Of a stretch of DNA of 17,891 nt, positions 14,586 to 17,891 are shown piece after piece. Numbering within the stretch: position 1 is the stretch's first letter; every line of letters begins with the position of its first letter. Source of the DNA: Streptococcus sp. (lineage in GTDB: Bacteria; Bacillota; Bacilli; Lactobacillales; Streptococcaceae); assembly GCA_003521145.1 (NCBI GenBank), contig DOTL01000052.1, forward strand, positions 1 to 17,891, written 5' to 3'. The translations under genes were made by a program, and so were the position numbers. Below the pieces are notes generated by a model. It made no database searches, was not told where the DNA came from, and worked only from the letters and a program-made list of their open reading frames with translations.

Positions 14586-14608
14586 GCCCTCGTAAGGGGG
14601 CTTTTTTT
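14586..14608 (+). terminator. Terminator after the surface-protein gene
   Basis: GCCCTC (14586-14591) pairs with GGGGGC (14596-14601, one wobble) around GTAA, followed by seven T. It lies nine bases past the stop at 14575-14577 and runs directly into the rlmB promoter. Confidence 0.9.
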
Positions 14609-14609
14609 A

Positions 14610-14618
14610 TGATAGAAT
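14610..14618 (+). promoter_or_regulatory. Extended -10 promoter of rlmB
   Basis: TGATAGAAT begins two bases after the terminator T-run. The -10 (14613-14618) ends six bases before the rlmB ATG at 14625, so the transcript should begin at or within a base or two of the ATG. No Shine-Dalgarno sequence is present, which fits a leaderless mRNA. Confidence 0.6.
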
Positions 14619-14624
14619 TAGCTT

Positions 14625-15368
14625 ATGAAAACAACTAAAGAATCAAGTCTAGACATTGTTTATGGTGTGCACGCCGTAACAGAGAGTCTAGAAGCAAATA
14701 CTGGTAATAAACTCTATATTCAAGATGATCTTCGAGGGAAAAATGTTGACACCATTAAAGCCTTGGCAGCTGAAAAGAAGGTTTCCATCTCTTGGACACC
14801 TAAGAAAACCTTGTCTGATATGACAGGTGGGGCTGTGCATCAAGGTTTTGTTCTTCGTGTGTCAGAGTTCGCTTATTCTGAGCTCTCAGTTATTATGGAT
14901 AAGGCTGAACAAGAGGAGAATCCTCTAGTCCTCATTTTAGATGGACTTAACGACCCTCATAACTTTGGTTCTATCCTACGTACAGCTGATGCTACTCAGG
15001 TGACAGGAGTTATTATTCCTAAGCATCGTGCTGTGGGTGTAACACCTGTCGTTGCCAAGACATCAACAGGGGCTGTGGAGCATATTCCCATTGCCCGAGT
15101 GACTAATCTTAGCCAAACTCTTGATAAGCTTAAAGAAGCAGGCTTCTGGGTGTTTGGAACGGATATGGATGGGACCCCATCTCATAAATGGAATACAGCT
15201 GGAAAGGTTGCTCTTATCATTGGTAATGAGGGTAAGGGAATCTCTGCTAACATCAAGAAACAAGTGGATGAGATGATTACTATACCCATGAGTGGTCATG
15301 TGCAGAGCCTTAATGCCAGTGTGGCAGCAGCAGTTCTCATGTATGAAGTTTATCGAAACCGATTGTAA
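14625..15368 (+). CDS. rlmB: 23S rRNA 2'-O-ribose methyltransferase RlmB (SpoU family)
   Basis: By homology it methylates the 2'-O of the guanosine equivalent to G2251 in the 23S rRNA P-loop. It has 247 residues. The N-terminal substrate-binding domain (about 8-80, beginning DIVYGVHAVTESL) is followed by the knotted SPOUT methyltransferase domain. The SpoU motifs are DPHNFGSILRTAD (110-122, with N113 and R119), IIGNEGKGI (198-206, N201/E202) and SLNASVAAAVLMYE (228-241). The start is the ATG at 14625 because the domain begins just after it. There is no ribosome site and the -10 is six bases upstream, so translation may be leaderless. The next gene starts two bases after the stop. Confidence 0.93.
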   Translation: MKTTKESSLDIVYGVHAVTESLEANTGNKLYIQDDLRGKNVDTIKALAAEKKVSISWTPKKTLSDMTGGAVHQGFVLRVSEFAYSELSVIMDKAEQEENPLVLILDGLNDPHNFGSILRTADATQVTGVIIPKHRAVGVTPVVAKTSTGAVEHIPIARVTNLSQTLDKLKEAGFWVFGTDMDGTPSHKWNTAGKVALIIGNEGKGISANIKKQVDEMITIPMSGHVQSLNASVAAAVLMYEVYRNRL

Positions 15369-15370
15369 CT

Positions 15371-15886
15371 ATGAAAAAAAGAATACTTCTAGTTGATGGT
15401 TATAATATGATTGCCTTTTGGCAAGAAACCCGTCAACTCTTTAAGACCAATCAGCTTGATGAAGCTCGTGAAACATTGCTTCGTAAGCTCAATCATTATG
15501 CTAATTTTGAACATATTGATATTATCTGTGTGTTTGATGCTCAGTTTGTTCCAGGGAGCCGTCAGCGTTATGATCAGTATCGTATCAGTGTTATTTTTAC
15601 TGAGGAAGATGAGACAGCAGATAGCTATATTGAGTGCGCAGCGGCTGAGATGAATACTGTTCAAAGTTTAGTTGAAGTAGCAACTAGTGACTTAAATGAA
15701 CAGTGGGTTATCTTTTCACAAGGAGCTTTGCGTGTTTCGGCGCGTGAGTTGGAAGAGCGTGTCAATACTGTTAAGTCTGACTTAGACAAGATGTCAGCAC
15801 ATATTGACTTAAAGACACCAAAACTACGTCCATGGGACGATGCACAATTAGGGAAATTACAGGACCTTTTAAATGAAATAGAATAG
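15371..15886 (+). CDS. rae1: NYN/PIN-like ribonuclease, Rae1 (YacP) family
   Basis: This 171-residue protein is of the YacP family. In B. subtilis the family member Rae1 enters the ribosomal A site and cuts mRNA during translation. The fold signature is visible: LLVDGYNMI with D9 and N12, CVFDAQ with D56, the acidic TEEDETADSYIE stretch (77-88) and VATSD with D107. These acidic residues are placed as in NYN-domain nucleases. A helical tail (about 115-171) includes the DLKTPKLRPWDD segment. It begins two bases after rlmB, so the two are co-translated. The same neighbours occur in Bacillus, which supports the family call. Confidence 0.85.
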   Translation: MKKRILLVDGYNMIAFWQETRQLFKTNQLDEARETLLRKLNHYANFEHIDIICVFDAQFVPGSRQRYDQYRISVIFTEEDETADSYIECAAAEMNTVQSLVEVATSDLNEQWVIFSQGALRVSARELEERVNTVKSDLDKMSAHIDLKTPKLRPWDDAQLGKLQDLLNEIE

Positions 15887-15894
15887 AGGGACAT

Positions 15895-16755
15895 ATGACA
15901 TTTAACATTTTGACAGATTCTACAGCAGATCTAGATGAAAAATGGGCTCAGGAGAATGAGGTTGAACTCATTGGTTTAACCATTACGCTCGATGATATTA
16001 CTTATGAGACCGTTGGACCTAACCGTTTAACGAGTGACCGTCTCTTGGAACGTATGCAGGAAGGCAGTCAGCCGACTACTAGCCAAGTTAATGTTGGTCA
16101 ATTTGAAGAGGTTTTTCGTCGTCATGCCCAAAATGGTGATGCCCTTCTTTATATTGCCTTTTCATCAGTGCTTTCAGGTACTTATCAAAGTGCTGTTATG
16201 GCGCGTGACATGATTTTAGATGAATATCCAGAAGCTGTCATTGAGATTGTAGATACTCTAACAGCAGCAGGTGGAGAAGGCTATCTCTCTATTTTGGCGG
16301 CAGAAGCTCGTGACCAAGGTAAGAGCTTATCTGAAACGAAAGCCATGATTGAAGACATTCTGCCACGTTTACGGACTTATTTTTTAGTTGATGATCTCTA
16401 CCATCTCATGCGTGGGGGACGTCTCTCAAAGAGCTCAGCTATTATTGGTAGTTTGATTAATATTAAACCTCTCCTTTGGTTAGATGCCTCAGGCAAGTTA
16501 GTTCCTTTGGCTAAAATCCGTGGACGTAAAAAAGTCATTAAAGAAATGGTGCTGCAAGCTACTCAGGATATTGGACATAACACGGCAATTGTCGCTTATG
16601 TCAATGATATTGAAGCTGCGGAGAATCTAAAAGAACAATTGTTAGCAGTTGACGGCATTGAGCAAGTTCTCATTATGCCATTAGGACCAGTCATTTCTGC
16701 CCACGTAGGACCAGGGACATTAGCTATCTTTTCAATCGGAAAAGAAGCAAGATAA
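15895..16755 (+). CDS. DegV-family fatty-acid-binding protein (FakB-like)
   Basis: DegV/FakB proteins hold a fatty acid for phosphorylation by the FakA kinase, so that external fatty acids can enter phospholipid synthesis. The 286-residue length is standard. Family marks are TDSTADL at the N-terminus (7-13), TSQVNVGQF (62-70), the FSSVLSGTYQSA loop (89-100), DTLTAAGGEGY (120-130), and RGGRLSKS followed by INIKPLL (173-194). The usual lipid-contacting residues appear to be present. It starts eight bases after the nuclease gene with GAGGGA upstream, so it is the third gene of the rlmB unit. Streptococci carry several DegV paralogues, and which fatty acid this one prefers cannot be told from the sequence. 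Confidence 0.9.
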   Translation: MTFNILTDSTADLDEKWAQENEVELIGLTITLDDITYETVGPNRLTSDRLLERMQEGSQPTTSQVNVGQFEEVFRRHAQNGDALLYIAFSSVLSGTYQSAVMARDMILDEYPEAVIEIVDTLTAAGGEGYLSILAAEARDQGKSLSETKAMIEDILPRLRTYFLVDDLYHLMRGGRLSKSSAIIGSLINIKPLLWLDASGKLVPLAKIRGRKKVIKEMVLQATQDIGHNTAIVAYVNDIEAAENLKEQLLAVDGIEQVLIMPLGPVISAHVGPGTLAIFSIGKEAR

Positions 16756-16761
16756 TAGAGA

Positions 16762-16795
16762 AAGGTTAGAATAGTAAGTTCTAGCCTTCTTATTT
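16762..16795 (+). terminator. Terminator of the rlmB-rae1-degV unit
   Basis: AAGGTTAGAA (16762-16771) pairs with TTCTAGCCTT (16779-16788), ten pairs with one wobble and a seven-base loop, followed by CTTATTT. It lies six bases past the DegV stop. Confidence 0.75.
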
Positions 16796-16809
16796 ATAGC
16801 TAGCTATAA
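16794..16809. repeat. Perfect 16-bp palindrome between degV and panE
   Basis: TTATAGCTAGCTATAA is self-complementary over its full length, with no spacer. It lies right after the terminator and about 43 bases before the panE -10. It could be an operator for a dimeric regulator, or a chance AT-rich palindrome. Confidence 0.6.
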
Positions 16810-16851
16810 GAAAATTCTATACCTGATTTCCTCCATATTCGACTGATGAAG

Positions 16852-16860
16852 TGATATAAT
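16852..16860 (+). promoter_or_regulatory. Extended -10 promoter of the panE-like gene
   Basis: TGATATAAT has a perfect -10 (16855-16860) and TGn extension. No good -35 is seen. It is followed by a short leader and AGGAGG (16873-16878) seven bases before the ATG. Confidence 0.75.
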
Positions 16861-16885
16861 TTTTAAAATCAAAGGAGGAAAAGAC

Positions 16886-17842
16886 ATGGCTTTGACTTAT
16901 GCTGTACTTGGAAGTGGTGCAATGGGACTACGTTTTGGGCTGCTATTAAAAGAACACCTCGGTGCTCAAGTGGATTTTATTGATACGTGGAAAGAGCAAA
17001 TCGACACGATTAGAAAACAAGGTGGTGTTTATCAATCACGTGATGGTAAAAATCGTCATCTGATTCCGATTAGCATTCAGACACCAGAAGAATACCAAGG
17101 AAAACCAGATGTTTTTATCATTTTTGATAAGCAAATGCATTTGTCGCAATTACTCGAACGAAGCAAGCATTTCTTCCACGAAATCCAATATGTTTTCACA
17201 GGAATGAACGGCATGGGACATATCGAGAAAATCAATCGCTATTTTGCGTCTGAAAAAGTTTTAGCAGGAACTTGTCTGATTGGAACGGTCTTGAAAGACG
17301 CAGGAAATGTTGATTTTATTGGAAAAGCAGGTGCTGGTTCTATTAATATAGCCGCTCAATCAGGAACGGTCGATGATGTTCAAAAGCAGATAATAACTGA
17401 ATTTGAAGCCTCAAACCTCAATCCAAACCTGACTGATAATTTTTTAGGAACACTTTACACAAAAGTTGTGTTCAATTCTGTCATCAATACCATTTGTACC
17501 CTTTTTGAAATTCGTATGGGACAATTCATTGATTACGAAGGTGCCGAAAAACTAGGACGTCAATTAATTGATGAAGCTTATAACGTTGCCGAATTAGCGG
17601 GCATTACTCCTCTGAATAGTCGTGATGAAGAATGGGAGACCATTCGGTATGTTAGCGCGGAAACAAGTCCTCTGCATTATCCGTCAATGTACCAAGATAT
17701 GAACAAAGGACGTCAGACAGAAGTTGATTATATCAATGGTTATATTTATGATTTAGGCAGGACTTATGATTACCAAGCAAAAACGCATGACTTTTTACGC
17801 CACTTAGTTCACTTAGCAGAAAATATCCGTAAATTCCGCTAA
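16886..17842 (+). CDS. panE: Ketopantoate reductase family (PanE/ApbA) oxidoreductase
   Basis: This NADPH-dependent reductase is of the 2-dehydropantoate 2-reductase family. The classical reaction makes pantoate for coenzyme A, but lactic acid bacteria also have members that reduce branched-chain 2-oxo acids, so the substrate is not certain. It has 318 residues. The Rossmann motif is VLGSGAMG (7-14), a GMNGMGH loop lies at 106-112, the catalytic lysine is K193 in YTKVVFNSVINT, and GRQTEVDYINGYI (275-287) carries the conserved glutamate E279. It has its own promoter and an AGGAGG site. No pantothenate gene lies in view. Arginine codons are more mixed than in the gene before it (8 of 15 CGT against 12 of 14 in degV, hand count), a weak hint of a different origin. 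Confidence 0.85.
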   Translation: MALTYAVLGSGAMGLRFGLLLKEHLGAQVDFIDTWKEQIDTIRKQGGVYQSRDGKNRHLIPISIQTPEEYQGKPDVFIIFDKQMHLSQLLERSKHFFHEIQYVFTGMNGMGHIEKINRYFASEKVLAGTCLIGTVLKDAGNVDFIGKAGAGSINIAAQSGTVDDVQKQIITEFEASNLNPNLTDNFLGTLYTKVVFNSVINTICTLFEIRMGQFIDYEGAEKLGRQLIDEAYNVAELAGITPLNSRDEEWETIRYVSAETSPLHYPSMYQDMNKGRQTEVDYINGYIYDLGRTYDYQAKTHDFLRHLVHLAENIRKFR

Positions 17843-17874
17843 GCGTTTTCTAGGAAAAAGAAGAAAAATTCCCA

Positions 17875-17891
17875 AATTTCAAGTTGAAATT
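17875..17891. repeat. Inverted repeat at the window end
   Basis: AATTTCAA and TTGAAATT flank a single G and run to the last base. It could be the start of a terminator for panE or another hairpin, but the sequence is cut off here. Confidence 0.35.

Overview
The window looks like a chromosomal segment of a low-GC streptococcus, most likely of the salivarius group (Streptococcus thermophilus or S. salivarius). This is inferred from a ctsR-clpC pair without mcsA/mcsB, streptococcal-type PNPase, CysE, CysRS and ClpC proteins, AGGAGG-type ribosome binding sites, and many extended -10 promoters of the form TGnTATAAT or TGnTAGAAT. A broken surface-protein gene, and possibly a truncated small membrane-protein gene, fit a strain with ongoing gene decay such as S. 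thermophilus. The species call is inference only.

Layout. 1-111 holds two hairpin terminators facing each other. 112-582 (minus) is a small COG2426/PF06695-type membrane protein. A 299-base divergent spacer follows, with back-to-back promoters and a CtsR operator. 882-3788 is the heat-shock operon ctsR-clpC with its own terminator. 3918-6566 (minus) carries two tandem paralogous D,D-carboxypeptidase genes, each with its own promoter and terminator. 6776-12600 (plus) is a long run, pnp, an SseB-like gene, cysE, two small membrane-protein ORFs, cysS and mrnC, with several stop/start overlaps and one clear terminator at the end. 12627-14577 is an accessory cassette: an unusual upstream region with an exact 18-bp tandem repeat, then a decayed gene for a signal-peptide-bearing, Ser/Thr-rich surface protein. 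14625-16755 is rlmB, a Rae1/YacP-like NYN nuclease gene and a DegV-family gene, closed by a terminator. 16886-17842 is a ketopantoate-reductase-family gene with its own promoter.

How the genes work together. ClpC is the unfoldase partner of ClpP, and CtsR represses the operon at normal temperature. The carboxypeptidases trim peptidoglycan stem peptides. PNPase, Mini-III, RlmB and Rae1 form an RNA-processing and translation-quality theme. CysE and CysRS link cysteine synthesis to its use in translation. The order cysE-cysS-mrnC-rlmB-yacP is the old Firmicutes order, and here it is split by the surface-protein cassette.

The most interesting points are: the surface gene, whose frame is lost exactly at a 20-bp imperfect tandem repeat and which also has one in-frame TAA; an rlmB promoter placed so that its transcript would begin at or next to the ATG; a hairpin plus a short out-of-frame upstream ORF overlapping the pnp start; and the carboxypeptidase duplication. 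I did not find a clearly new multi-gene system. RNA genes, CRISPR arrays and insertion sequences were not seen.
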